Assembly (NCBI GenBank): GCA_035772785.1 | Contig: JAOCPU010000011.1 | Span: 616,883-680,882 of the forward strand | Reading direction: 5' to 3' | Origin: Phlebiopsis flavidoalba | Taxonomy: Eukaryota; Basidiomycota; Agaricomycetes; Polyporales; Phanerochaetaceae | Length of the DNA: 64,000 nucleotides | Part shown: positions 15,808-28,053 of the stretch, in pieces | Layout: each line of letters opens with the position of its first letter | Position numbering within the stretch: the first letter of the stretch is position 1 | The notes under the pieces: model-generated | Told to the model about the DNA's origin: nothing | Seen by the model: the letters and a program-made list of their open reading frames with translations, nothing else | The model's database searches: none | Position numbers and translations under genes: made by a program

Positions 15808-18800
15808 ATGCAGGCCGACTCGAGTTCAATTAGTTGGCGAAGACAGTGAGGACGACTTTGACTGGGAGGAGGTGGACGTTCCAGTACCGTTCACTTTGTC
15901 AGAACCACCAGAAGAAGAAGAAGAAAACATCATCTCTATCCTTCCGACAGAGAGCCTGTACCATCCAGTTCTACTCCTGCGCCAAACATCGAAATCACCA
16001 TCACAAACAAAGGCAAAACCAAAGGCAGATGAAGAGGCCAAGTACGTGTCATGCTCTCTCGTTGCGGTCGCGCGGACTCAAGGCTTTCGGCTAGAAAGAG
16101 TTTAGCAGCGGAGCTATACGCTCTGCGCATCACGCGACTCAAACTGCACAAGGCACACACCGTCCTACTACTCTGGAACGCGCGTGTGCGCAACAAATGG
16201 GCAAACGACGCGCGCTGCTTCAACGTCAGTCTCACCCAGACTGTGTATGACTACACCTTATGCTGACCTGCAACATAGGCGCGTCTCATGTCTCTCACAC
16301 CGCTCAGCCTACAGAACGCGTTTTGCAATGATACACAAGTCGCGTATCCCTGATGGCGACGAAGCGTGGGAGGTTTATTCGAAAGCGCGATGACTCGCCT
16401 TGTCTTGTGGTGGATTCGAATTCTTCACGGTCCTTCCCTATGGCCACATACGCAGCCGAACGTTCGAGGGAGTACAGGAGGAAACTCGACAAGAAGATGC
16501 GAGACCGGAAGGGGAAGGGGCCGTGCGAGAGACTACGATAGTGATGATGACGAAGACATAGGAGAGGTCTTGCGGAGCGTAAAGAGCCTCATGATAGCAC
16601 GCGCTCATGGCGCAAGGGTTCGCGGGATACGAGCGCACAGCTATTCACTGCGCTGTGTCGCGCGCTAGGGATTCCAGCGAGGCTCGTGGTGAAGCCTGCA
16701 AAGTGTCCGCGTGGCAAGCCAACGCTGGGAACCGAAGCCGTCCACGAAGAAATGCCCACGAAGAGCGACCCAAAGGGCAAGGGCAAGCAGAAGGCTACGA
16801 GCTGCTGAGGACGAGTGAAGATGACGAGGACATGGGCGAGGAAGTCAGCATGTCCCCAAACGCCAGGAAGGGCACATTTCCCGGAGATGGTCAGCGGCTC
16901 AACGGATTTTACCCAGTAGTGGCACGTCAACCACCGACGTCGCCTGAGAAGGGCAAGCAAAAGGCTCCACCAGTCATCAATCTGAGGAAGAGCAGAGGCG
17001 TTCGTAAGTTGGGCTCTGCCCCCATAAACCTCAGAAGAAGCGTGAGTCTCTACTTTCCAAACGGCCGGTACAATATACCCAACAGTCAATTGTAGGCGAA
17101 AGAGCGCACCCCGGATCCACTTAAGTCTGCCCCAGTCTTCTGGACTGAGGTGTTTTCGCGCGCAGACGGACGATGGATGCCCGTAGACCCCATTCGAGGC
17201 TTGGTCAACAAACGCACAATATTCGACCCTTCGAGCAACTCCAACTCTACTGCGGGCGTGAGGGTCGAGAACCGTATGGTCTACGTAGTCGCATTCGAGG
17301 AAGACAACTACGCCAGGGTCGAATACGTTACTCCGCGATATTGCTGAAGGAATACGGCGCGGGAAGGTTTGCGAAGATGCAGCAGGGCGGGAAGGGGAAG
17401 AAAGAATGGTGGGAGGGTTGTGTGATGAGAATGGTGACTACGGCCGTTATCGATCCTTGTAAGTCGCGCTTTGAAAATTGCGAGATCTATTTATTCACGG
17501 CAAATTCGAAGAATCGAGACGACGTCGAGGACGATGAGCTAATTTCAATCAGCTCACGGAGCAGATGCCCACCACGATCACAAGGGTTCAAAAAAACCAT
17601 CCTTTGTGAGTACCAATCTCCTTTTAATCTAATTGAGATACCCATCATACATACAGATATGCCCTCGAGCGCCACACCTCAAGCGTGACGAAGTCATCCA
17701 CGCCGCTTGTCGAGCTGGGCAAATTCCGCGGAGAGCCAGTGTACTCGCGCACCTCAGTGCTCGCGCTCAAAACCGCTGAAAACTGGATGCGTCAGGGACG
17801 CACAGTGCGTGAGGGCTGCCAGCCGATGAAGTGGGTCAAGCAGAACGCGGGTCACCGTGAACAAGCGGCGCGCGCGATCGAGATGGCGCTCGCAGAGCGG
17901 CAGGGACCACCTCGCGGTCGCGGGAGAGGATGGGGACGTGGATTTGCGAGCGAGAAGGACGTCATGTCAGGGGTTGTATGCGCTCAGCCAGACGCAGCTG
18001 TTATGTTCCGGACCCTGTCGTCGATGTGCGTGATAGATATTTCTGGTTGGTGGGCCCCCAGGGTTGCATGTTGACGTCCTTCTAGGGCAAGATACCCAAG
18101 AACGACTTCGGTAACATTAGATCTCTATGTGCCATCCATGCTCCCGGCTGGAGCGGCATATATTACCGCGGTAGGGTTCTATTCTTCTCTTCCTCCCGTC
18201 GTTTATTAAACGTGCATGTCACACAGACAAAGGCGCCGCTGGAAAGCTGCTCGACAGCTGGGATTCGACTTACTGCTGAAGCAGTTGTAGGTGCCATCAT
18301 AGCCTCGGGACCGGTCCAATACTGACATTCTTCTACGCAGACGGGCTTCGAGTTCTAAAGAAAACGCCGCGCTTTCCCACTTATAACTGGCATTGTCATT
18401 GCCAGCCGAGAACGAACACGGCCGTCCTCGAGGTGCTGTCATTTGCCATTTCCAACGTCGCTCAGGCCCCAACACGAAGAACCCCACACAGTCTTACTGG
18501 GCTGCGCGAAAAGCTGAAGCCGAGAAGAAACGGCGCACGAAGCGGCAGGAACAGTTCATCAAGCGATGGCAACGTCTCGTACAGGGCTCCAATCCATGCT
18601 GCGCATCCGCCAAACGGCTACAGGAACAGTATGCGATCGCACCCCCGCTGCCACACGAGCACTCGCGACGAACGAACCGGTAGGTTCTGTTGCTGGCCCG
18701 TTCTGCGCTTCCCTGTGCGAGTCGCTTACCATGTATCTGTATAGTGTTGGGAGAAAACACGAGCTCTGGCGGATTCCTCGCTGGGCGGATGATGTCGTAC

Positions 18801-19453
18801 AGCCGTACCACCTCCCCAGGAACACGCATGAAGTTGTCAATACAGCGCAGCCTGCTCTTCCCATACCCGTACAACCGGTGAAGGAGCACGCCAACGGACA
18901 CATACCGGAACCAGGGGCATTGGGCCCATACCTCGAGGTAGATGAGACCCATGCGATTGCTCAGCAGGAGCCGGGGCCACCAGTGACGGGCGCCAGGCTC
19001 AGCGAACGGCGTGATCAGAAGTATGCAGGAGATCGCTGAGGCGGCCGAGCATGCGAAGGCCGCCTTTGATGTTCTGATGGGTCGCAGACCGAGGTCGCTG
19101 CTGTGGAAGAGCCGGTGGCGTCTCGCCGGGCTGGGCGCACTCGTGTTGCTGCCGCCAAAGCCACGAACGGGGAGAAGCGACAAGACCGACGCCACGGCGA
19201 CGGGCGGAAAAAAAAACAACAAAAAAACGTGCCGAGCGCGGGACGAGGATGAGGATGAGGAAGAAGAGGTGGGCTCCGACACGGAAGATTGATCCCGTCC
19301 CGCAATCCACGCGAAACCGAAACGCACACGCGCCGTGAGGGTTCGCCACCACCTGTCGTAAAGTCGGACCGCGTGTGAGAACACGGAGAGGGAAGACGGC
19401 GGCTCAGCAAGAGGAGGAAGAAGACGGCTGCATTTCAACGTGCGGTGGCGTAG
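15808..19453 (+). CDS. RAD4: DNA damage recognition protein Rad4/XPC
   Basis: Nucleotide-excision-repair damage sensor that works with Rad23 in the nucleus. The start at 15808 (MQADSSS) is followed by an acidic segment SEDDFDWEEVDVPVP. The transglutaminase-like fold begins at LKLHKAHTVLLLWNARVRNK (about 16140) with SLTPLSLQNAF. ALGIPARLV lies at about 16665 and PVFWTEVFSRADGRWMPVDP at about 17130-17190. It then reads RVENRMVYVVAFEEDNYA and TPRY. Beta-hairpin domain 1 covers about 17510-17850 (ELGKFRGEPVYSRTSVLALK, KTAENWMRQGRTVREGCQPM). BHD2/3 follows (GKIPKNDFGN, about 18090; TGFEF and RRAFP, about 18345-18380). A charged, low-complexity tail has QEIAEAAEHAKAAFDVLMGR (about 19025) and ends FQRAVA, stop 19453. 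Several small indels break the frame, the first just after residue 7. It is convergent with mS41 (213 bp). Confidence 0.9.
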
Positions 19454-19666
19454 CGACACCCTATGCGCAGATGCGCACGGTGTTGACGTTGAGTTATACC
19501 TATATATTTTAGTACACTTTGGGCAGAAGAGTAATCGGTACTATACTCGGCCCTAACTAGTACCTTACCAATGGAAATGTGTAATTCGTGGAAATGCAAG
19601 TCACGCTATCGAACGTTCGTATGAAGGCATGGGATGAAGCGAAGCGTGATGTATATTGGGAGGACA

Positions 19667-20214
19667 CTACTGAGACCTCCGAGAGCGTATCCGCTTGCCG
19701 TGCTGTACTGCGGGACCCCCACCCTGTGACTGATTTAATAGTTGTGCATAAGCAGTCACGCGTTTTGCTTACCCACGAATCTTCTTCTTTGGCTTTGGTG
19801 GATGCGCAAACTCCTCTGGACTCAGTCCCAAACGGAACTTCTCCATACACCACAGGATATATCTAGTACTATGACTTCAGCAGATTTTGTGTATCAATGG
19901 GAAAGATGCGCACCTTCTGTCCTTAACAGCAACTCCGGCGTCCTTCATGCTACGTCCATCCAATTTCCACAAGTCTTCCCATGATTCAGCAGTGACCTTC
20001 GTCTCTGATGACCTGCCAATTGACTTCAAGAATGCCTCCGGTGTGTCTATTGCGCCTGTGTGTAATGATGTGAGTGCATATGTTCAATGGAGGCTTCAAT
20101 ACCTGGCAGTTCACCCCGCGGTTGAGGTACTGGTCGCAACGCGGCCTTGTTGATGAGCGAGCGTGTAAATTGAGGAATAGCAGTAAGCTGTCTCATCTTG
20201 AGCAGCATAGACAT
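19667..20214 (-). CDS. FYV4: Mitochondrial small ribosomal subunit protein mS41 (IGR motif)
   Basis: mS41/Fyv4 proteins carry the IGR motif and belong to the small mitoribosomal subunit. The start (20214, or the in-frame Met at 20208 or 20196) gives an amphipathic, basic presequence, MRQLTAIPQFTRSLINKAAL, fitting mitochondrial import. An intron of 47 bp joins RGELPG to AIDTPEAFLKSIGRSSETK with the IGR core. KVTAESWEDLWKLDGRSMKD and AGVAVKDRR follow, then an intron and MEKFRLGLSPEEFAHPPKPK. A last intron precedes WGPAVQHGKRIRSRRSQ and the stop at 19667. The final exon needs one G removed from the G5 run at 19716-19720. Length is about 120 residues, normal for the family. Apart from that base the exon joins work cleanly, which makes this a good test gene for the error hypothesis. 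Confidence 0.85.
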
Positions 20215-21729
20215 GCTGATAACCTTGTAAGCTGGAAGAAGCAAGTCGACCCGAAAAGTAGACACCTCGGAATGGAGTTCGGAGGGACAAGTCCCACAAG
20301 CGCCGTCCGGCTCAGGCAAAACGGTCAGGTGATCAGGCGTCTCTTCATAGACGCGTGACCGACGCACAGGGCGGGAGGGGCTGGGAGCGGGGCGGGGCGC
20401 CGAAAGCGCGCCCACAAAGTGTAACACGAGCATAAACATATCCTTGCTTAGGTTGAAAGGCTGATGTTTACGCGTACCTTGGCGACTGACAGGAGCATGA
20501 GCGATTGCTATGCACACGCCACTGACCATAAACGTCTACGCTCGTCGCGATACAGGTGCGTGAGGACACTGCGATGACACAAATTTACACTACGAACTGA
20601 AGTAGAAAGTCGCTGAGCCTTCACATCCGCAAGCATTCATCAGGTGATTCCCTTTCGTATTCCTTTGAGGACAGTGACGAATGCCTGGAATGGGCCTCGA
20701 CGTAACGAATGGATACTTGAGTGTTCACGTTGGCTGAGTCAAATTCCACCGTAATTGTTGCGGTGCTCCTTCGGTACGTTTGTTTCCATAATGTATGCCC
20801 GCGTGGGCTGCTCATCTAGATAAAAAAACACGCGTCGTGGATAACTTGAGTACCTTTCCGATAGATATCCGGATTTTGTGCACTTCAATGCACGTTGCTT
20901 GCAGGCCTTTCTCAAGCCTTGCTAACTACGAGTGGCGGCACCATGTGGAAATTTATGCTCGTGGCCCCCGTGGCAGTTTTTAGGGCAACACGATTGGGCG
21001 TCGGCTGTCTCTATCATATTCGCGGACAGCTGGACGGTACGATTGAACAGTAGAAACGCCTTGTCGAAGGTATTGAGGCAGAAATCTGGAGGCATGATTA
21101 CAAACGCACCGGAGGAAGGCTTATTCCGTGCTGAACATTGGTTACAAGATCGATCCCATCCAATAGCGTGATATGTGCTGGACAATTGGGAGTAAGGAGA
21201 TAGCCGTACCAACTCAGGTATTTTGTTGATAGAACTTGCGGGGGACTCTGTGCTGCTGATCACTGGTATTTCTGCCTAGGAACGAGAAGAAAAGGAATCA
21301 ATCGATTAGTGTAGGTTCTGGGACGCAAGGCAAATGATTGTGCGGCTTCTGGGCAGCAAGGCAAGGAGTGAGAAAATACTCCTTGCGACTCAGCATTGTG
21401 CTGTGTATAAGTTGGCGCCAAACATCACCCACCCGACTCTCGGATCCTTTTACCCTTCTCCCTCATTGGCCAGCAACCTGCTAGGGGTAATCACCCGCGC
21501 CGAAGTGGATGTGAAGAGGATTTCCAGGATGCAGCTATAGGGCCCCTCAGCTCGGCTAGGGTTCTCACCTGCACAGTTGTTTCGGAAATGAGGAATGTAT
21601 GTCTTTGCAACAAGGACCGTGGATACAGTGTCACAGAACTTGTTTTGTCCTCCGCCTATAAAACGTCTTTGAACATGCTTCTCGACCAAACAAAAACGCT
21701 CCCTTTGCCTTTCGTCTTCTCAAATTCCA
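20215..21729. other. 1.5 kb intergenic, no recognised gene
   Basis: Region between divergent mS41 and the zinc-finger gene. A minus-strand open frame at 20922-21263 (113 codons) contains a hydrophobic stretch but no motif I know. A plus-strand frame at 21334-21540 is similarly unsupported. Short promoters for both flanking genes are expected here but not visible. Confidence 0.4.
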
Positions 21730-23057
21730 ATGGCGAGTAAACAACACAACGACAACTACTCGATTCGAGGTTGAAATCCTATCGTATCCTACTGCGAGAG
21801 CTCGCGAGTAGGAGTCCAGAGGCCCTCTCTTTGTCGATGTTTCAACTCGTTACTGGTACTCACGAGTTCACATTGGATTGGGTCCGATTCTCTTCCGAGG
21901 ACATTTCAGTATCGCACACGACGCGTATGAGGACGACTTCATCAACTACCGCATGACAGGACCGGAGCACAGTCTCCCATGAGCAAACCCCATCGTACGT
22001 GTATCGTCTGTCCATTGCTTGGCGTTTCTCTAACAACTACTCTGTAGAACCATACCATGTTCCCAGATTTTGGATCTCTCTCCCACCTTCACATTCGATG
22101 ACGACCTCTTTGCGAGCTCGTTTCAATCTTTTCGATCTCCCCATCCCTCTTACTGAGCCTCGCAAACGTGTCCCCATCTCCGCTCAGAGTACTCCAGTAC
22201 TCTCCTCTACTCGACATATCCGAACTGTCTGCGTCTTCTTGCTCGGTCGAGAGCGCGTCGCCTGAAGCAACACAGCCTGCCTTTCGTCGCGATTTCCGTG
22301 CTTGGGCTCACTTTCGGCCCAGACAGCCCAGAACCTGCGACAGAGTTCGAATCCGACCGTTGAGGGACCTTTCAGAGCAGAGCGAAGACAAAGACAGCGA
22401 CTCAGACTACAACGACGACGAAGAGTACATCCCCGTCCCGGATACGAAACCTCGTGAAGAGCCGCGCCAGGGCCGTGCCCAGAGGTCAGCACACACGTCC
22501 CTTCGAAACCGTCAACTCGTCCCATCGAGTCTCGCACCACCCGGCGTGTCTCTAACTCTCCTCGTTTCTCCCCGTATCCCACGAGTCCCAGCGAGAGTAG
22601 CTCTGGTCTTTCCGAGTATTCAAAGTCTGCCTCCCCAGCCCTTCCCAGCGCCTCAGCTCCATCGCACCTCCTCGCGCAAGGAACAAATATCCGGCACGTC
22701 TCCTGGTACGCCCCCGCGCGAGGGGGCCACGAAGTGGGCTTGCCCGCACTGCAGTTATGTCCAGACCAATCATCGCCTTCCCGCACCCTTCGTCGGGGAC
22801 ACATCGCGACTCACCGCACAGGGCAAACGACATTGTATGCTGCGGCGTGCCGCTCGCCCCCAGGCCGCGGCGTACGGGCGTGCCTGACGGGACAGCGTGC
22901 CCGCGGTGTGGAAGGGAGAGATCCGAGTCGGAGGCTGCTGGGAGGTGTTCAGGCCGTCGTGACGCGCTCAGGAGGCATCTCCGCAAGGGCAAGAAGGCTT
23001 GCGTCTGTGACGTTCTCGGACAGCGAAGCCCTCAAGGCATTGCGCCGCAGCAAATGA
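21730..23057 (+). CDS. C2H2 zinc-finger protein, fungal type
   Basis: Probable nuclear DNA-binding protein. Exon 1 starts MASKQHNDNYSIR (21730). A 42-bp intron joins it to GPLFVDVSTRYWYSRVHIGL, which stays open to DDFINYRMTGPEHSLP (about 21960). A Ser/Pro-rich region follows, with DDDLFASSFQSFRSPHPS (22098), an acidic SDSDYNDDEEYIPVP (22400) and a long Pro/Ser linker. The finger region begins WACPHCSYVQTNHRLP (22738), then LKRHIATH in other frames. Next is a CCGVPLAP segment (22832) and a second finger RRDALRRHLRKGKKACVCD (22962-23020). The last Cys/His set matches fungal regulators with two adjacent C2H2 units. The end is uncertain: 23057 (EALKALRRSK) or 23119 in the neighbouring frame. Two or more frameshifts are needed. 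Target genes unknown. Confidence 0.6.
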
Positions 23058-23609
23058 ACATTGTATGGGATGTCAATAATCATGGCTATCACCGGACTGG
23101 GATTGACCGTGTCTTCTAGACTTGTCTTACGAATGCTTTACGACCATACTTTAGCCTTGCATAATCATACTCCATGCCAGTTACAGAGACCTCTTACGCC
23201 CCATGATCATGTTCATATTCTCTCTTGTCTCGATCGCTTGTAGCATACGCTCACACACTTCACGTTGTATCCATGTCTCGCTCCTCATCAACACCATCAA
23301 ACAAGAAACACTCATCGGACTTTTTTCATGTACATAGCCTAGCATAATATTGTTTTTGCCTCTAATCTTATCGACTCACAAAATGAAACCCCCTGACCCT
23401 GTCTGCGTCAATGTCATTAGGCTGAACTCTGTGACGAAATACAAGGTCCACTGGGCAGATGCCACGAGTGGGAGGTGACACCTCGGATCGGAGATGTAGT
23501 CACTGTGTCTGATGTCGCTTGAGTGGCGTGGTAACCGTCGTGGGTGGTGGACCCACAGAGGGTGACGTGAAACAGGAGAGAGAAACATGCAAGTCCTTGT
23601 TCGGTCTGA
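23058..23609. other. Intergenic
   Basis: Between the zinc-finger gene and a P450 remnant. Nothing coding is recognised. The segment from about 23405 resembles 24425 onward (shared short blocks such as GGCATTAGGCTGAAC and GTGGCGTGGTAACCGTCG, with small differences), so it is the 3' flank of the duplicated P450 end. Confidence 0.5.
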
Positions 23610-23880
23610 CAGCCCGCATCACATCCTGCGCGACGCTATATCCCGATGTGGGCGAGCCCCCGGCTTTCTCAGAAACCCTCGGCTCACGGGGAGCTGCGAG
23701 GCGGCGGCTCGGTCAGGAACCTACCACGTCGGTAACAAAATTCTGGCACATACCTCGCCGTTAGAGCTCTCGAGTACAAACGGTTGACGGCAGGACGGCG
23801 TTCATGTCCTCGGATCTCGATCTCGACAACCAGGTCCGCCATGAGTGGAGATGCCGACCATTGCAGGAACTACAAACTGG
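23610..23880 (-). pseudogene. P450 C-terminal fragment, duplicate of the adjacent CYP53-like gene
   Basis: Only the last part of a P450 is present. A segment just after the heme cysteine reads C-x-GRHL, then LVVEIEI (about 23800-23870). Downstream is the terminal GFLRKP motif (about 23670) followed by HIGI-like residues. Each block aligns with the complete neighbour's 3' end (24657-24910), and the 3' flanks match too. No I-helix, ExxR or PERW region exists upstream; the sequence above 23880 up to 24657 shows no P450 motifs. It is therefore a partial tandem copy without coding capacity. Boundaries are approximate. Confidence 0.65.
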
Positions 23881-24656
23881 TAAGTGATCAAGACGCGGGA
23901 GCGGGCGAACGGCAAAGCTACTTACCAAAGCCTAACGGACACAAATATGCCCCAAATGCTGTAAAAGTTCAAATATGTTCTCCGATCCCCGATGTAAGAG
24001 CCCAGAAAGGCATGTATCTATGGCGCGTATGCTCGCAGTAACTGCTGCTCGTTTTGCAACTCACAGTTTCTTACGTGCAAATGATAGAATGGCACGGAAT
24101 CAACGCGGGTTTTACCGTTTCACCTCGTGCATCGCGACAACCGTCCTCGTTCGTATTTCGCTTGCTCGTTGGTTGCAGTTCTAGCCATTCGAACCATTGA
24201 ACTCGTGAGTATCAAGTCTCCTTCATTTATGTCACCATTTTTGGTTATGTAGCATCAACACTTCGTTTCACTGCCATTCCGCTATTCAGTGTTTTAAATG
24301 AACACTCACTGGCTGTATGTCGTTGAACATGGTCCCTTCATCTGACTGTACTTCTGGCCCTGGAATGAATCGCACGGCGCACGACGTAAAACCCTTAGAG
24401 CTTATGTCTGTGCGTAAACGGCATTAGGCTGAACTTCATAGTAGAATACAAAGGCTATGAGTCGGAGGAGAAACGCTTGAGATCGTGGGAATTTGGCTGG
24501 GGAAGGCAGTGGTTTGATGTCAACTCAGTGGCGTGGTAACCGTCGGTGGGTGGACCCATCCAAAGCCCCCGACGTTTTTGTTTTGAAACATTGAGAGAAA
24601 AAAAAAAAAATACGCACCTAAGGCCTTGTTCCGGGCAATGACAGCTCCGCATCACA

Positions 24657-26759
24657 TCACACCCGACGCGGTGTCCTCATCCCAATGTGGACGCACTCTC
24701 CGGCTTCCTCAGGAACCCTTCGTGTTACCGGGGAGCTGCGAAGCGACTCGAATCCAGGAACGTACATCCGCGTCGGAGACTAAAGTTTTCGGAGTCGCTG
24801 ACCTCGCACGATGTTGGGCAGGGTTCTCGAGTAACAAAGTACCACACACACAGGTCGAAGATGGTCGCGATCCCGACGACCAGCTCCATCATAGCGAGGT
24901 GTCGCCCCAATGCAAGCACGGCGACGTCAATTTATGTGGGCAAGGCGCATCGCGGTGTGTACACTGATGGCTGAGCTACTTACCGCGGACCGATGGAGAA
25001 GGGAGCAAAGTGCTGCAGCCAGCTCCGCCTTGTTTCTCTCGCCTGCCCAGCGGTTCTGGGTGAAAACGCGTCGGAGTCATGCGCCCCAGAAGGACTTGAG
25101 CCGGTGAATCGTGTAGATCGGGCACGGCTGACCTCCGTCGTCCCGCGACGAAAGGTCTGTCCCGGCCACTGTGAGTCCACCTGCGGGGACGACACGGGCG
25201 GGAGGCCGATGCCGGCTGGGTCGAGTGTACGCGCAGCCCTCGTTGATGACGTCCTATGCAGATAGACGATGTTCTTTGAGCTGCTCGTACGTCGGACCTC
25301 GTCACCCCCATCGGCACTCGGCGCCCCGAGGACCTGTCCAGCTCGCAGTTGAAGCTTCGCTTGCGCCACCTGGTTACGCGGGCGGTTGGTGTTGGTACGT
25401 AATTAGCACGGAGGCGCTATGTCAAAGCCATTGGGGTAACAAGGTTGCCACGGCGATGAGGCGACACTCATGAAGACCGGACTTGACGTCGTGTCCGAGC
25501 CTGTCGACGAGCAGGAGGATCCACGCCTCTGCGCTAAGCCTCGTGTTCCGGCAGGGGCTTGGCCATTGTCGTCGCGGGCGGAGGGGGGGGGGAGATGAGC
25601 TTCGTCACAGGAAGTCGGCCGCTGCTCGTCGCCCGACGCGAGCCGTTTAGCAAGCGCGGTGATCGCCAATCGTGCGAGCAGAGATCGCGGTGTGGAGGAC
25701 GAATCTTCTTGAACACGGGGAGCTTGAGAAACGCCCCAGTGCCATTTGTGGGGGGAAGCAGCCGAGGAGGGTGTTGAAGTCCACGGTCTCGTTGATCGTC
25801 GACGCACGGCGGGCACGGTCGTGCATTTCAAGTTGGATCTCGGTCTTGTGGTCGCTGTAGTACGAGTTGACGGCCTCACGCTTTCGGACAATGCGACGGG
25901 CGCTGCGTCCTGTCCAGACTCGAGCATGCCGAAGGATGAGCACCAAAACGCCAGATCATCACCTGCGTATATTTTTAGCTTTCAAACAAGGGTGATCAGA
26001 GCTAAAGCGAGCGTACGATGATGGTCGAATGCCTGACCTCGAAGTTGAACCCTATGCATGTATACAGGCGATTAGCGAGCTGGTCATACGCTACACCGTG
26101 CGAGCGCGGCTTACAAGGCATGCAAATTAAACCACACGCGCCCGTCCCTGGCTCTCCCACACGCACGCGCCCTTGCTGCCATTGCGCCCACCAGCCCCGT
26201 CGGCACAACATCCTGTCCCCATGCTGCACGAGTATCTGGCTGGTGTGGGGAGGATATTCGGCTCAAGCTCCAGCACGCTCTTCATCGACATCACATGTGC
26301 GAGAGGTACTTGCGTTTGCGACTGTGGTCGTCGCGGTCGCGCGTGGCGAAAATGCTGGGCTTACGCCCCCGGAGGACGAATCCGTGTAGATGTCGCCCTT
26401 GAGTGTCCCTGAGGAGTAGCTGTAGATGGTTTGTAAAGCTTCGGGGTCGGCAATAGAGACGTGCTTGGGAGAAATCCGGACGAAGGTCCCTAGAGGAAGC
26501 ATAAGGCTTTAGCGATAGTGGAAACCTAACTGTTGGAGCCCTTACCGTGCTTCTCGTGTAAGGCGTACACAGATGATATACCATTTCCCCTGACAACCAT
26601 CCTGGCAAACCAAACATTGGAAAGCTTGGCAAGGAACGGACCAGGATATTTGCGCAAATTGTAGCGGTCTGTGACGAGAGGTACAATATAGACAAAGAAG
26701 AGGGTGACGATGGGAAGAAGAGCAAGAAACTTTGGCTCCAGGTGGTTGAGTGCGTCCAT
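24657..26759 (-). CDS. Cytochrome P450, CYP53-like (benzoate 4-hydroxylase family)
   Basis: CYP53 enzymes para-hydroxylate benzoate and related aromatics in fungi. The start at 26759 gives MDALNHLEPKFLALLPIVTL and a hydrophobic membrane anchor, then NLRKYPGPFLAKLSN (about 26640). FVRISPKHVSIADPEALQTI (26440-26490) and GTLKGDIYTD match the CYP53 N-terminal signature, followed by RDRDDHSRKRKYLSHMFS. The middle has MLESGQDAAPVALSES (25925) and the I-helix VAGSDTTSS in another frame (about 25500). The K-helix to heme part reads VINEG, VVPAGGLTVAGQTF and YTIHRLKSFWG (25080-25260). FAPFSIGPR (about 24995) is separated by an intron from CIGRHLAMMELVVGIATIF, where one extra G sits just after the heme Cys codon (24905-24908). 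The tail GFLRKPES and HIGMRTPRRV stops at 24657. Family assignment is by motif memory, not a search. Confidence 0.75.
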
Positions 26760-28053
26760 TGTGTGAATGGTAATGAAAGATTCGGAGGGAATTGGAGAGG
26801 TTGTTGGGGTTGTCGAAAGCAAAGATGAGGCGTGAACCGACATTTATACAGCCTGGAGAGCTGGAGGCTCGTTCATGCATGATTTCGTCCTCAATGTCCA
26901 TATGCGAATAACACCTGAGCGAGAGCCCACACCTAGGTCGTCTTCGCCACCATACTTTCCATTTGCGCAATGATGAACGCCAGACAACATGGCCGAAAGC
27001 AATGTCCCGTCGGGCCCGACGCCGCTCGCTGCGCTATTCTTGCGCTCGTCCCGAGATTTTTGCCGCCCTCGCGGTCTGCTCAATTGGCGGACCAGACGCG
27101 TAGGTTCGTAGGCCGCTCGTCAGAGGTGCTGACGGGTGTCGACGTTCTCGTGTGGTCTGGCCGTGTGTTGTTGTAGTGTAGAGTGTTGTGATCCGTTGGC
27201 GTCGGTCGCGGGGCGAAATAGAAGGGAGGTCGCGATTGAAGATTCCGCTCGGCTTGCCGGCGGCTGATAAGCGTGCCCGCGCATTCATCGCGAGGAGAAG
27301 ACTGGGTGAGATGGTGAGGTACTTCGAGAGGAAAAGAGTTGACAGCTCCTGTCGCCACAGTACTACCGTTCAGATTTTATGAAGAGATCGGCACCCGTTG
27401 AAGTGATGCCGCTTCACAGCCGAGTAAGCGAGACTTTGACGCTTGGTTGGTTGGTGGAATGGCTGGATAGTAGCTTCATATGACGAGCAGCCGTACTTGT
27501 TACGACAAGCTTGCACGAAGACACATTGTAGTCGTCTCGAAAACGCAAAGCCCAGCTTTGCATCTAGCCTGGCATTCCATCTAACAAAGTGGGCGTGACC
27601 CGTCAACTTTTGTTAGAGACTTTAAGGCTTATTGAATTACCAATCACCCGTGTACATTAGCCTTTGCGCAGCGGCGAAGTTCATTGTGCCGATGTTAATG
27701 AAAACACCTTGCAATTCCAGCCACGTCAAGAGGCCTACTGAACACTTGATCAAATGAGCCCTATCTATGAGCGTCGCTCGGGTCTCGCCTAAAATACGTT
27801 AACTGCTCGCTCGAGCTTGTGTATTGCTAAATGTGACACTCACAGCGTACATGAAAGTGCGCAATGAACCTGGACACTCGAAAAAGCGGTGCTATACCGG
27901 AGTGTATGTCGGAGGAGTCGGAGATTGCCTTTGCCTGACCTATCCGAAACGGGGAATTTAAAGATAGCCACAGCACGTGTCACGATAAGATACGCCCCAG
28001 AGACCGCTCAACGCGTTGGCGTGCGTCCCAATTAACCACCAACATCGCCTGCC
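26760..28053. promoter_or_regulatory. Divergent intergenic region CYP53-like / SNIP1-like
   Basis: About 1.3 kb with no recognised gene. Open frames at 27080-27358 (-) and 27370-27606 (-) lack motifs. Both flanking genes point outward, so their promoters lie here. A minus-strand TATA-like element is not obvious. Confidence 0.4.

Noticed and set aside
18494..19459. 321-codon minus-strand frame
   Set aside because: Exactly antisense to the Rad4 C-terminal region, whose plus-strand reading matches a known family; GC-rich shadow.
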